Origin: JACMLD01 sp044227095
Lineage (GTDB): Bacteria; Bacteroidota; Bacteroidia; Chitinophagales; Chitinophagaceae
Assembly (NCBI GenBank): GCA_044227095.1
Contig: JBGAFV010000001.1
Location: 558,001 to 622,000, forward strand
DNA: 64,000 bases
Direction of reading: 5' to 3'
Shown: piece after piece, positions 1 through 8,847 of the stretch
Layout: each line of letters opens with the position of its first letter
Position numbering within the stretch: the first letter of the stretch is position 1
The notes under the pieces: model-generated
What the model saw: the letters and a program-made list of their open reading frames with translations, nothing else
Databases searched by the model: none
Told to the model about the DNA's origin: nothing
Program-made: the position numbers and the translations under genes

Positions 1-833
1 ATCTCAGGTGTAATTTCTCCTGTTACAGAGAGGTTCTCTGGTAAGAGCGAAATATGTTTATGTTCAACAACAACTTTATTATCGTCGCTAACTGTGTTAA
101 CTGTATAAGGAAGAAAAATATACGGCCCTGCAATGATTTGATCTGACGCCCATTTGCCGGTTACTTCTTTCACCACATCTTTCTGGCGTTCTTCTCTTTC
201 TGTAACAAGGTTAGAAACAAAAAGTGTGGGAATCATCATTACAAGAATAAGTACGCCTGTAATGACTCCTTTAATAAGTGTTTTGTTTGAGTTTGATTTT
301 TCCTCAGGCATTGTGTAAGACTTTTGTTCTGTTTCCATTTGGAGATGTATTTGAGTTAATGAATTTGAAAAAGATTCGTATTGAGAAAAAGAGAAGTATG
401 CAATAATTGAATTGCGGGTTAATAACATGGCTGCAACACTACAAGCAAACAATGCACCTGCGGTTTCAAGAGCATACGTAATAAAGTCTGTTAGATAATG
501 ATTATTGTCATAGCTGGTGGCAAAAACGCTTCCACCAAGAAAACCATATGGCAGTGTGCATACAAAACAAAGTATAACCAGCCTTATTATTTTGTCATTT
601 TGTGGGCGTTGCAGTTCTCCAATAAATGGAAGTGCAATTATTAAAACCAGTAATACCGGCAGGCTTGCTACGCCTGCAACTATTGCTGCCATTATACCAG
701 CCCAAAAATTATCGCCCTTAAAAATCATATAGCACATAAAAGCAGTGCCAAACACGAGGCTTGTAAAGAACCATATGCGCAACGCCAGTGTAAGCGGCTT
801 TGCTGATTTGGTTATAATTTGAAAAAACTTCAT
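1..833 (-). CDS. creD: CreD family inner-membrane protein with extra N-terminal membrane domain (partial)
   Basis: The reading frame is open from the ATG at 833 to the window edge, giving 277 residues, so the C-terminus is missing. Residues 1-165 are hydrophobic with about four or five membrane spans and do not look like CreD. From Met166 (codon at 338-336) the sequence becomes typical CreD: a membrane span, then PTLFVSNLVTEREERQ, KWASDQIIAGP and a LPY motif. CreD is an inner-membrane protein of unknown biochemical activity linked to envelope integrity and beta-lactam response. Most CreD proteins begin near Met166, so this is either a natural fusion or two genes whose separating stop was lost; translation may also restart at 338. 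It is last in a minus-strand run behind a winged-helix regulator. The CreD identity is confident; the meaning of the N-terminal part is not. Confidence 0.85.
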   Translation of the reverse strand, partial: MKFFQIITKSAKPLTLALRIWFFTSLVFGTAFMCYMIFKGDNFWAGIMAAIVAGVASLPVLLVLIIALPFIGELQRPQNDKIIRLVILCFVCTLPYGFLGGSVFATSYDNNHYLTDFITYALETAGALFACSVAAMLLTRNSIIAYFSFSQYESFSNSLTQIHLQMETEQKSYTMPEEKSNSNKTLIKGVITGVLILVMMIPTLFVSNLVTEREERQKDVVKEVTGKWASDQIIAGPYIFLPYTVNTVSDDNKVVVEHKHISLLPENLSVTGEITPE

Positions 834-842
834 AGTGCTGTA

Positions 843-1298
843 TTAATACCTGTTTGAAGCGATGATTTCATAAGCATTGCCTTTTTCAACTGTAAATACT
901 GTTGAAATGGTTTTGCGTGCAATGGCAAGGCTTATCCAACCTGAGATTATTGCAACAGCAGGAAACATCAGGAAAGGGCCGGATTGCCAGATACCATACT
1001 CCACTTTTGTTACTTCCATTAACTGAAAAGCAATTACTACCCCTGCAGCAACAGATACATACAGCGTAATTGTTTTTGCTACTAACCCTGCTCTTATTTT
1101 TTGTAGGAAATAAAATGCTGAAAGAAAAAATAGCCATGCTACCCAGCCAAAACTGATGGCATAGAGTGCAGACAGTTCATACATCTCCGGAAGCGTAACC
1201 AGTACTGGAAGTGTAATGAGAAGATAAACACCAACAGCTTTAAGAAAGATTAACAAACTCTCTCTAATTAAAAGTACTTTGAATTTCAAAGTGTTCAT
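843..1298 (-). CDS. small integral membrane protein of the creD locus
   Basis: A 151-residue protein with about four hydrophobic segments (near residues 13-33, 43-64, 77-97 and 108-126) and no recognised catalytic motif. It lies 9 nt upstream of the CreD-fusion start and 11 nt downstream of the winged-helix regulator, so the three are very probably cotranscribed. Its size and hydropathy resemble the extra N-terminal domain of the neighbouring CreD fusion, but I see no clear sequence repeat between the two. I do not recognise the family. A role in envelope sensing or as a partner of CreD is inference from position only. Confidence 0.8.
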   Translation of the reverse strand: MNTLKFKVLLIRESLLIFLKAVGVYLLITLPVLVTLPEMYELSALYAISFGWVAWLFFLSAFYFLQKIRAGLVAKTITLYVSVAAGVVIAFQLMEVTKVEYGIWQSGPFLMFPAVAIISGWISLAIARKTISTVFTVEKGNAYEIIASNRY

Positions 1299-1309
1299 AC
1301 AAAAAAAAT

Positions 1310-1609
1310 TTAGTTAATTGATTTAATCATTTTTTCGAGTGCATCAAGGTGTTGCTTAAAAGCTTTTTCACCTGCTTTGGTAACAGAATAAAGTGTGTTG
1401 GTTTTGCGGCCGATAAAACCTTTTTGTATTTTAATAAATCCATTTTCTTCCAATGTTTTTAGGTGAGATGCAAGATTTCCGTCTGTAACATCAATCAGTT
1501 CTTTAAGCTCATTAAAATTTACCTCCGCATTTACCATTAGTGCACTCATGATGCCCAGGCGTATACGGCTGTCGAAAATTTTATTCAGATTTTCTATCGG
1601 ATTCTTCAT
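1310..1609 (-). CDS. winged-helix transcriptional regulator (HTH_34 / MarR-ArsR-like)
   Basis: A 99-residue single-domain DNA-binding protein. Residues about 12-80 fit the winged-helix fold of Pfam HTH_34: SRIRLGIMSAL (helix 1), FNELKELIDVTDGNLASHLK (helix-turn-helix with recognition helix), LEENGFIKI, then a wing ending in LYSVTKAGEKAF. No metal-binding cysteines or sensor domain are present. In Bacteroidota such regulators commonly sit directly upstream of creD and membrane proteins, as here. It likely controls this operon, itself included; the ligand or signal is unknown. Confidence 0.92.
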   Translation of the reverse strand: MKNPIENLNKIFDSRIRLGIMSALMVNAEVNFNELKELIDVTDGNLASHLKTLEENGFIKIQKGFIGRKTNTLYSVTKAGEKAFKQHLDALEKMIKSIN

Positions 1610-1620
1610 TACTCTCTGTA

Positions 1621-2262
1621 TTATGCAGTTTCCGCCCTTTCATATTTATTCCACATAAGGATGCCGTAAATAATATGCAAAATACCAAATCCTGCAGCCC
1701 AAAAATAAAGCCCATAACCCGGAAAAAATAAATTTATACAACCGAGGATTATTTCACACATACCCAGGTAACGTATTTCATCCAGCGTATACTTGCTTCC
1801 GTTTATTAAAGCCAACCCATAAAACAGCAGGCAGGCCGGGCCGGCAAAACGCCATTCATTGTGCATTAACATGGCAAGAACAAAAATGCCACCTGTAGCA
1901 AGAGGAATGCACAAGTTTATAATTAATCTTTTGCTACTGCTGTTCCAGATTTCAATGCTATTCTTTTTTGCTTTTCTCCATGTAAAATAAAACCCCGAAA
2001 GCAATGCAAGGCCAAGTGTAATAAGTGCAAGAAAAAAAAGTTTCCATTCTAACTGAACATAATCAACCACTGCCCATGTACCTCTTCCATTGTAATCTGT
2101 ATAATAACTATAAATCCAGCTATATGCAAACGCCGATGCAATAAGCCCAAGGCAACCTGCGGCAACACCGCTTAAACCACTTAAACTGATAAAGCGGCTG
2201 CTCCGCTCCATCATTCGTTTTATATCTTGTAAATCTGCTAAGCTTTGCTGATGATTGCTCAT
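1621..2262 (-). CDS. multi-span membrane protein upstream of the regulator
   Basis: A membrane protein of 213 residues with about six hydrophobic segments. The reading frame extends upstream to 2313, but the ATG at 2262 (protein start MSNHQQSLADLQDIKRMMER) is preferred because the soluble helical N-terminus before the first membrane span is typical of related Bacteroidota proteins, while the upstream 17 residues look like leader sequence. The regulator starts 11 nt downstream, so it is the first gene of the creD run. I do not recognise an activity. A role as a membrane sensor for the regulator is possible but unsupported. Confidence 0.85.
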   Translation of the reverse strand: MSNHQQSLADLQDIKRMMERSSRFISLSGLSGVAAGCLGLIASAFAYSWIYSYYTDYNGRGTWAVVDYVQLEWKLFFLALITLGLALLSGFYFTWRKAKKNSIEIWNSSSKRLIINLCIPLATGGIFVLAMLMHNEWRFAGPACLLFYGLALINGSKYTLDEIRYLGMCEIILGCINLFFPGYGLYFWAAGFGILHIIYGILMWNKYERAETA

Positions 2263-2403
2263 ATAAAAAGCACTTTGAAAAACAAAGTAAAAAGAAAATC
2301 CCCATTCTTCCAAATGATTTTCAAAATAAATAAAGACACGTATTCCTGCCGCTGTAAAATACCGGTCTGCCGCATTAATCTGGTAGTTTTGGACTGCAAA
2401 CCT

Positions 2404-2411
2404 TATTTTTG
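2404..2411 (+). promoter_or_regulatory. Bacteroidota -7 box, close to the ATG
   Basis: The octamer TATTTTTG matches TAnnTTTG and ends 6 nt before the ATG at 2418. A transcript starting the usual few bases downstream would have almost no 5' leader. No well-spaced -33 TTTG was seen, so this is tentative. Confidence 0.4.
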
Positions 2412-2417
2412 AAAGGT

Positions 2418-4922
2418 ATGAACCTTTTGAAAGCGGGCTGTTATCTTATCCTTCTCTTTGGTTGCTTTTTGCGACCGGGTAATATGTTTGCCCAAAATAA
2501 AATAATCAAAGGTTTTATAAAAGATGCACTTAGCGACGAACGTGTACCGTTTGCTTCAGTAAGTTTTATAAAGAGCAGCAATGGCAAACTCAGCGATTCT
2601 GCCGGCAATTTTATTTTCAGGTTTGATGAATGGCCAGCCGATACTTTGCTTGTAACTTATGTTGGCTACAAAGATTACAAAGTGGCTATCGATTCGGTTT
2701 TTATGAATAAAGCCGGTAATACAATCAACCTGGTTATAAAACTTGAACGTGGCAAAACAACTGCCGAAGTTGTGGTAAAAAGAAAAATAGACCGTGGCTA
2801 CCTTATGTGGAAACGCATTGTAAAACACAAACCGGAAAATGACAGGTACAGGTTTAACAATTTTAAGTATGAGCTGTACAACAAAATAGAACTGGATCTT
2901 AACCGCATCGATAAAGAAAAATTAAAACAACGCAAGCTCCTAAAGCCATTTGGTTTTGTTTTAGATAATATAGATACAACAGAAGGCCCTCCTTTTTTGC
3001 CTGTATTTCTAACTGAATCGATTTCGGATTATTACTACCAGAAAAAACCTTTCAAAACAAGAGAAATAATTAAAGGCAGCAAATCTGAAGGGGTAGATAA
3101 TGAAAGCATCAGCAGGCTGCTTGGCGGTACAGATGCTAACGTAGACGTATATTCTAATTTTGTTCCTGTATTCGATAAAAAATTTGTAAGCCCTATAAGT
3201 GATAACGGGGATAATTATTACCGCTATACTGTTCTCGACTCGCAGTTTGTAAATGGCAGGCGGCTTATACATATGAGCTTTACCCCAAAAAGAAAAGGCG
3301 AAAGCACCTTCCAGGGAGATTGCTGGGTGCACGATACCACATGGGCCATACAAAAGATGACCATGTACCTCGCATCGGAAGCCAATATCAATTTTGTAGA
3401 TAAACTAAGCCTCATACAGGAATATAATTTAATTGATGACAGTACATGGTTTTTGGTAAAAGACAAGTTTGTGGTAGACTTTAATATTGCTGGCAAAACC
3501 AAAGCCGGCATTATTGCAAGAAAAACAACTACCTATAAAGATATTGTAAGGGATCAGCCTTTTATTGACGACAGCCTGCAAAAAAATAAAATTATGCAGG
3601 AAATTATTTTTGCTGATAATGCACGTGATAAACCAGATGGTTACTGGGAACAGCAAAGGCATGAAGACCTAAGCAAAAATGAAAAATCGGTGTATAAAAT
3701 GATAGACACTTTGCAAAAAATGCCTGTGTTTATAAAATACACCAACTACCTCAATTTTATTGGCACCGGTTACTTAAATGTAGGCAATTACCAGATTGGC
3801 CCCTGGCAAAACTGGATATACACCAATGCACTGGAGGGTTTGCGCACAAGGTTTGATCTTGGCACCAACCGTGGCTTTAATAAAAATCTCATCCTTCACG
3901 GTTATCTTGCTTATGGCTTTGTTGATAAAAAATTTAAGTATGAAGCAGATGGCATGTACCTTTTTAACAGGAACCCGCGGTCATACATATTTGCCAAATA
4001 TTTTTACGACATTGATTATGGTCAGCAATATCTTGATGAAGTAAGCCAGGATAATATTTTTGCGCTTGCCATACGCAAAGCAGGTGTGCCGCTAAAATAT
4101 ATGTTTACAGAAGAAAAAAGAGTTGACTATTTTAAAGAATGGCATTCTGGTTTTTCTGTAACCCTTAGCAGCAGCAGCAAACAATACAATCCGTTGCGTA
4201 ATCTTCCTCCCAAATCATATTATCCAAAAGAAAGCGGCGATGTGTTTAATAACTTCGAGACAAGCATAAAATTCCGGTTTGCCTATCTTGAAAAATTTTT
4301 TGAAACCTATTTCTACAGGTATAGCCTGGGCAGCCCCTATCCTATTGGCGAAATAAAATTTTCTAAAGGCATCAGCGGTGTATTGGGTAGCAGTTATAAT
4401 TATACAAAAATCTCCGGCGGCATTTCAGATTTTATACAAATTCCGCCCCTGGGAGATCTTTACTATAATGTATTTGCCGGTAAAACAAACGGCACTTTAC
4501 CTTATATGCTGCTGGATGTAGCGCCGGGCAATGAAATTTATTATTACAACAAATATGCTTACAGTCTCATGAACCGCTGGGAATATATACACGATAAATA
4601 TTTTGGTTTTGGCCTGGAGCATAATTTTGGTGCAGGGTTGTTTCGCTTTATACCATTTACAAGAAAATTAAAATTCAGGCAATTTTGGACAGCCAAAGGC
4701 TTATGGGGAAGTTTAAGCGATGCCAACAAAGTATACAACACAGTGCCTGATTATCCATTTAAATCGCTTAATGGCCAAACCTATATGGAAGTTGGCACTG
4801 GCGTAGACAATATCTTAAAATTTTTCAGGCTTGATTTTGTGTGGCGTCTCTTTCCAAGACCTCTTCCACCGGAGGGGGCAAAAAGATTTGGCGTGTTCTT
4901 TAGTTTCCGTTTAGTGCTGTAA
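2418..4922 (+). CDS. DUF5686 outer-membrane-type protein with carboxypeptidase-regulatory-like domain
   Basis: An 834-residue exported protein. A signal peptide (residues 1-26, ending FAQ) is followed by a carboxypeptidase-regulatory-like Greek-key domain (about 30-110, with FIKDALSDERVPFASVSF and VTYVGYKDYK). The rest is DUF5686, rich in alternating aromatic strands and ending in FGVFFSFRLVL, a beta-barrel-like C-terminal signature. The ATG at 2418 is chosen over an in-frame TTG three codons upstream. Proteins of this type are common Bacteroidota outer-membrane proteins of unknown cargo. Its last 23 nt overlap the 3' end of the convergent gene on the minus strand. Confidence 0.93.
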   Translation: MNLLKAGCYLILLFGCFLRPGNMFAQNKIIKGFIKDALSDERVPFASVSFIKSSNGKLSDSAGNFIFRFDEWPADTLLVTYVGYKDYKVAIDSVFMNKAGNTINLVIKLERGKTTAEVVVKRKIDRGYLMWKRIVKHKPENDRYRFNNFKYELYNKIELDLNRIDKEKLKQRKLLKPFGFVLDNIDTTEGPPFLPVFLTESISDYYYQKKPFKTREIIKGSKSEGVDNESISRLLGGTDANVDVYSNFVPVFDKKFVSPISDNGDNYYRYTVLDSQFVNGRRLIHMSFTPKRKGESTFQGDCWVHDTTWAIQKMTMYLASEANINFVDKLSLIQEYNLIDDSTWFLVKDKFVVDFNIAGKTKAGIIARKTTTYKDIVRDQPFIDDSLQKNKIMQEIIFADNARDKPDGYWEQQRHEDLSKNEKSVYKMIDTLQKMPVFIKYTNYLNFIGTGYLNVGNYQIGPWQNWIYTNALEGLRTRFDLGTNRGFNKNLILHGYLAYGFVDKKFKYEADGMYLFNRNPRSYIFAKYFYDIDYGQQYLDEVSQDNIFALAIRKAGVPLKYMFTEEKRVDYFKEWHSGFSVTLSSSSKQYNPLRNLPPKSYYPKESGDVFNNFETSIKFRFAYLEKFFETYFYRYSLGSPYPIGEIKFSKGISGVLGSSYNYTKISGGISDFIQIPPLGDLYYNVFAGKTNGTLPYMLLDVAPGNEIYYYNKYAYSLMNRWEYIHDKYFGFGLEHNFGAGLFRFIPFTRKLKFRQFWTAKGLWGSLSDANKVYNTVPDYPFKSLNGQTYMEVGTGVDNILKFFRLDFVWRLFPRPLPPEGAKRFGVFFSFRLVL

Positions 4923-6144
4923 TATTATTTTGTGGCTGGTAATCGTAAGGCAGCATTATAGAAATTTTCTCCCACCACCCCCAAAAGCCATTCATAGAAA
5001 GATTGTTTGGTGCAAAATTTCCTTCAGCCATAATAGTAATAGGGCTTTGATGAATAAGACTAATCTCAGACGCAATCGCTTTTGTATTCAGGTTATCACC
5101 TGCATATTTAACGTATTCAAATGGCGGAGGAACCTTTGTATAGAGAACCTGTAAGGTATCTGTAAAATTCATTTGTGCGTTTCCATTATTGTAAGAAAGA
5201 ATACTGCTTATGGATGCTTTATCGCTATCAAAATTGCTTGTCCGTTTAGTGGCATTTGCATTTGCAACAATTTTTATTTGTGTTTTCTCATTGCTAATCT
5301 CGTAAATGGTATCAAAATTTTCTATTCCATTATACTCCTCTGCCACTATTTCCTTCTTTTTAAGTTCAAATGTTTCTTTGTTTATTTTCCGCAAAATCCT
5401 GAAGCCTTCTGCTTCAGTTGTACCCGCATATAAGCTTCGCATAAAATGCAATAATGAAACATCGTATACTTTCTGCCTTGCCTCTTTACACTTCATTGCT
5501 GTTTTATTGTTATCCGTACTCATTTCTTCAAACAAAGCATTACCAGAATAAAATACAGTATTGTCAGTAAAATAATACCTAAACTCTTTTAAATCGTACT
5601 TGATAGTATAACCCAATGCTTTATTTTCTATAATTACCGGTTCAATAGCAGATACCAGCAGTGAGTTCTCCTTTTCATTTCTTCTGAATTTTAAAACCTT
5701 AAGGTTTACAATTTTGCAACTGCGGGCATAAACAGAGGTTCCTATAAAATGTTCTAAAAACAAATCGCCCCAGTTTATCCATCCGTTCTTTTCTGCCGGC
5801 GTTACAATTACTTCGTTAAGTTCAGCAGCTTTTCTCGTTAGCTCTATAGTAATATTGCCCAAAGGCATGTGCTGAAAATCTTTTACAAATGTTTCGTACC
5901 CAATGCATGATACAACAAGCGTAAAATTTGTATTGGGTAGCTTTTTTAAAATGAAATTTCCTTTATCGTCTGTATTGTTTCCTGTTGAAGAATTGCTTAA
6001 ATAAACCGTAGCGCCAGTTACAGGCTGTTTTGTATTTACCTCGATTACCTTTCCTGTAATTGCATTTTGTGCTATAACAGCACAACAAAGAAAACTATTT
6101 GCCAGTATGATTAATACTATTCTTTTCATTCTGATGCAGCTCAT
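4900..6144 (-). CDS. secreted carboxypeptidase-regulatory-like domain protein
   Basis: A 414-residue exported protein. The ATG at 6144 overlaps the TGA of the upstream gene (ATGA), which suggests translational coupling; an internal ATG at 6129 (MKRIVLIILANSF) would give a cleaner signal peptide. After the signal peptide, residues 26-112 form a carboxypeptidase-regulatory-like domain (ITGKVIEVNTKQPVTGATV, then SCIGYETFVKD). The remaining 300 residues are beta-rich and unrecognised. With the upstream MG2/plug protein it forms a two-gene unit. It likely sits in the periplasm or at the outer membrane. It ends inside the 3' end of the plus-strand DUF5686 gene. Confidence 0.9.
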   Translation of the reverse strand: MSCIRMKRIVLIILANSFLCCAVIAQNAITGKVIEVNTKQPVTGATVYLSNSSTGNNTDDKGNFILKKLPNTNFTLVVSCIGYETFVKDFQHMPLGNITIELTRKAAELNEVIVTPAEKNGWINWGDLFLEHFIGTSVYARSCKIVNLKVLKFRRNEKENSLLVSAIEPVIIENKALGYTIKYDLKEFRYYFTDNTVFYSGNALFEEMSTDNNKTAMKCKEARQKVYDVSLLHFMRSLYAGTTEAEGFRILRKINKETFELKKKEIVAEEYNGIENFDTIYEISNEKTQIKIVANANATKRTSNFDSDKASISSILSYNNGNAQMNFTDTLQVLYTKVPPPFEYVKYAGDNLNTKAIASEISLIHQSPITIMAEGNFAPNNLSMNGFWGWWEKISIMLPYDYQPQNNITALNGN

Positions 6145-8564
6145 TGATTATTATTAACCACCTGGCTTATGCTTATTATCTGTCCGTTTTCGTCCATACC
6201 TTCTACAATTATACGAATGCGCTTAGCACCAGAATTTTCAAAACTAAACGTTACCTCATGAGTAAGCGGGTTTACATTTAAAGAAGGGTTCCAATATAAT
6301 GTAGCACTGTTAGGCATATGCTTAAATTCGTTGTTTATCTTGTAACCGGTTTTATACAATTTCTCAAAATTTATTTTTGTAACCGGCTTCTCTATTTCTT
6401 TTCCATTTTTAAGATAAATGGCAACAGCACCATGCGGCCCGTTATCCGGAACATTTGGTAAAGTGCCCGGTTTAAAAATCCTAATTAATGCTACATCTGC
6501 CATTCTTATACCAGAGAGCAAATCAATTGCACCATCATAACCATCCGGCCCGGAGCTCAGTAAATTTTCATTCAGGAAAAAAGCAGGCGCATTTAATTTT
6601 AATTGTTCTATTGCAGACAAACCAGCTATTATATTTGAGAAACGCCAGTAGATAATTGGCTTTCCATGTTCATAACTATAATTTAAGCCCGGCGCTTTTC
6701 CATTAAGCCATTCCAATACTCCCTGATCAGAATTTATCGTGATAGGATCATTTGTTAGATCCATTGTTTGTGCCCAAACACCAGGATTGGCAAATACCCC
6801 GCTTGCATATCTTGCCAGCACACTATCCAAATGTGTTTTTGTTTTAGCAGTTACTGTAACATTCTGCAGCATTTTTCCATTGTTGCCAGAAATGTTGTTA
6901 AGATAAATGCTATCCACGTTCATGCTGTAGAATTTGGTATTGAGAACTGTTGGAGCAATAACATAATTATTACGTGCAATAGAATCAAAAACATTTTTAT
7001 AAAATTCAAGCGCAATATTGTTATTGGTATGACCTTGTAATTTTGTACCTGTTTGCACATATAGTGTTGCAGTATCGCGAAAGTTCAAATCATTCAAAAT
7101 AAAAAAACCTGCACTATCTGTATTTACATTTAAAGGCATAGAAATTGAATCAGCCGCAGCTTTTAGAATAAGAAACAACGATCCGTTTGCCAACGGGGTT
7201 CTTTTTTCTCCATTCATTTCAAAAGCCCTTCCCTTAAGAGAAATAGATTTTTCAGGTAAATATTTTATTCGCTCTTCATAGTTATTTAATAATGACTGGA
7301 GCCTAGGTTTGGTAGATTTACAGGTTAGCAACAATACATCAAGTCCATTAGCCGCTTCCCGGTTTTCATCAAAATACCATTCCGGTTCATAAATAGGTTT
7401 ATCTACTTCTGCCGAAAGCAAAATTGCAGAGCGGATATAACTGCTGTTATTGCTAGTGGCTTCATTGTCTGCATCAGTTGCAGCCACAGCAATTGTTCCT
7501 TTGTAATCATCGGGCAATGCAATAGAAAACTCTTTTTTGTTATTGCTGCTAATTGCCGATGGCTTTAATTCAGGTGTACCTGTTTTTTTTCCATGAAGAA
7601 AAACCAATCTCTCTGCAAGTGTATTTCCATCTTCGTTTAATACGGATAATTGAAGCACCCCACTTCCAAAATTATTTAGCAGCAAAGGATAAGGCGCAGT
7701 AAGTGAAGTATCAAATGGATCATTAAAAGTAGATTCAGCAAAATGAACCTTAGTTACAGAAAAATGATTTTCCATTTGCGCACATAAAATAAGGTTTTCA
7801 AATTTTTCTTTATTTACACCGCTTCTCGAAATATGAAAAAACACACTATCGCCAGTATTGTAATTATGGGTTTCTGTGTGTAATACAATTCCGCTTGCTT
7901 GTACATTGGGCAGAGCAATTTTTTTTGTGATGCCATTTGCTGTTACCAGCGCTGTATAATTTGTTTGTGGCGTACAATGAATAACAAAACTGCCCATACC
8001 GCCATGTATTGTTTTAATCGAGGCAATGGTATCGCCAAGGTTATTAAATATTTTTCCTGATATATTTACCGGTAAACCGTTTGTATCTGCCGCCTTAAAG
8101 GCAATAAGGCTGGTAAGCCTGTTTATCATATTACCACTTTCCGGAAAAAATTGAACAGAAAAATCAGCATGTGAAGAACCAGTAACTTTTCTGTCAGCCT
8201 TTCCCCTATCCTTAACCGAAATTTTCTGGTAAAAAAATAATGAAGAATTGAAATTGAGCATCCAGGCAGTATAAGCCCGTACATAATAGTTGCCAGCCGG
8301 CAAGTTTGCAGGCAATACAAATTCTCCTGAAACAACGCCTTTGTTTACGGGCAGCATCGCCCTTTTTATCACCAATCCTTTATCGCTAAACAGTTCCGCA
8401 TAAACAATATTGCTTAACAATGTTGGTTTGGATTGATAAGTAACATATCCGCTAAACCAAACTGTTTCTGAAGAGTAGTAAGATTGTTTGTCGAAAAGCA
8501 GGTAAACTTTTTCCTGCGGATAATTGTGATAATATTTCGCCAGTGCCTGCCTGATATGTGGCAA
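6141..8564 (-). CDS. MG2-type macroglobulin protein with barrel-less TonB plug-like domain
   Basis: At least 807 residues from the first in-frame TTG. The N-terminal part (EKVYLLFDKQSYYSSETVWF, then LPAGNYYVRAYTAWM) is an alpha-2-macroglobulin MG2-like domain. The C-terminal 200 residues resemble a SusC/TonB plug (VLEWLNGKAPGLNY, ALIRIFKPG, GAVAIYLKNGKE) but no beta-barrel follows. Such proteins are frequent in Bacteroidota and unassigned. The frame continues upstream to 8633 and encodes an obvious signal peptide with no ATG, GTG or TTG before it, so the true start is unclear. It is translationally coupled to the next gene. Confidence 0.9.
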   Translation of the reverse strand: MPHIRQALAKYYHNYPQEKVYLLFDKQSYYSSETVWFSGYVTYQSKPTLLSNIVYAELFSDKGLVIKRAMLPVNKGVVSGEFVLPANLPAGNYYVRAYTAWMLNFNSSLFFYQKISVKDRGKADRKVTGSSHADFSVQFFPESGNMINRLTSLIAFKAADTNGLPVNISGKIFNNLGDTIASIKTIHGGMGSFVIHCTPQTNYTALVTANGITKKIALPNVQASGIVLHTETHNYNTGDSVFFHISRSGVNKEKFENLILCAQMENHFSVTKVHFAESTFNDPFDTSLTAPYPLLLNNFGSGVLQLSVLNEDGNTLAERLVFLHGKKTGTPELKPSAISSNNKKEFSIALPDDYKGTIAVAATDADNEATSNNSSYIRSAILLSAEVDKPIYEPEWYFDENREAANGLDVLLLTCKSTKPRLQSLLNNYEERIKYLPEKSISLKGRAFEMNGEKRTPLANGSLFLILKAAADSISMPLNVNTDSAGFFILNDLNFRDTATLYVQTGTKLQGHTNNNIALEFYKNVFDSIARNNYVIAPTVLNTKFYSMNVDSIYLNNISGNNGKMLQNVTVTAKTKTHLDSVLARYASGVFANPGVWAQTMDLTNDPITINSDQGVLEWLNGKAPGLNYSYEHGKPIIYWRFSNIIAGLSAIEQLKLNAPAFFLNENLLSSGPDGYDGAIDLLSGIRMADVALIRIFKPGTLPNVPDNGPHGAVAIYLKNGKEIEKPVTKINFEKLYKTGYKINNEFKHMPNSATLYWNPSLNVNPLTHEVTFSFENSGAKRIRIIVEGMDENGQIISISQVVNNNQ

Positions 8565-8633
8565 AGGATCACCCGGCGATGTAAACAGTATATTAACTGT
8601 GCTAAGAAAAAATATTACTAGAGACTTTTTTAT
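8565..8633 (-). other. upstream in-frame signal-peptide codons with ATA at the start position
   Basis: Reading the minus strand in the frame of the MG2/plug gene, 23 codons precede the first TTG. They encode IKKSLVIFFLSTVNILFT, then SPGDPLPHIR: a basic N-terminus, a hydrophobic core and a plausible cleavage site. The codon where Met would be expected (8633-8631) is ATA. Upstream of it are nine more codons and then a TAA, with no ATG, GTG or TTG. Either AUA initiates, or an ATG mutated, or the base is a sequencing error. Confidence 0.6.
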
Positions 8634-8847
8634 GAAAGAAGCATTTAATCGTTTAGTAACTTAATAATTTAAAAACTGTATCCTGCATTTATCAATGCAA
8701 TGAAGTTAATAAAAATGAAACAGGTTATTGTACCGCATTTTAAAAAACATGACAGCCAAAAAAACACTTCGCTGATATGATCAGATTCTTAACAAATATT
8801 CCTTTCTTTTTTCCTATCTTACTTGTCCTAAATACCAACGATTGCAT

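Noticed and set aside
843..1298. Duplicate of the CreD N-terminal domain
   Set aside because: Only size and hydropathy agree; I could not see aligned residues.
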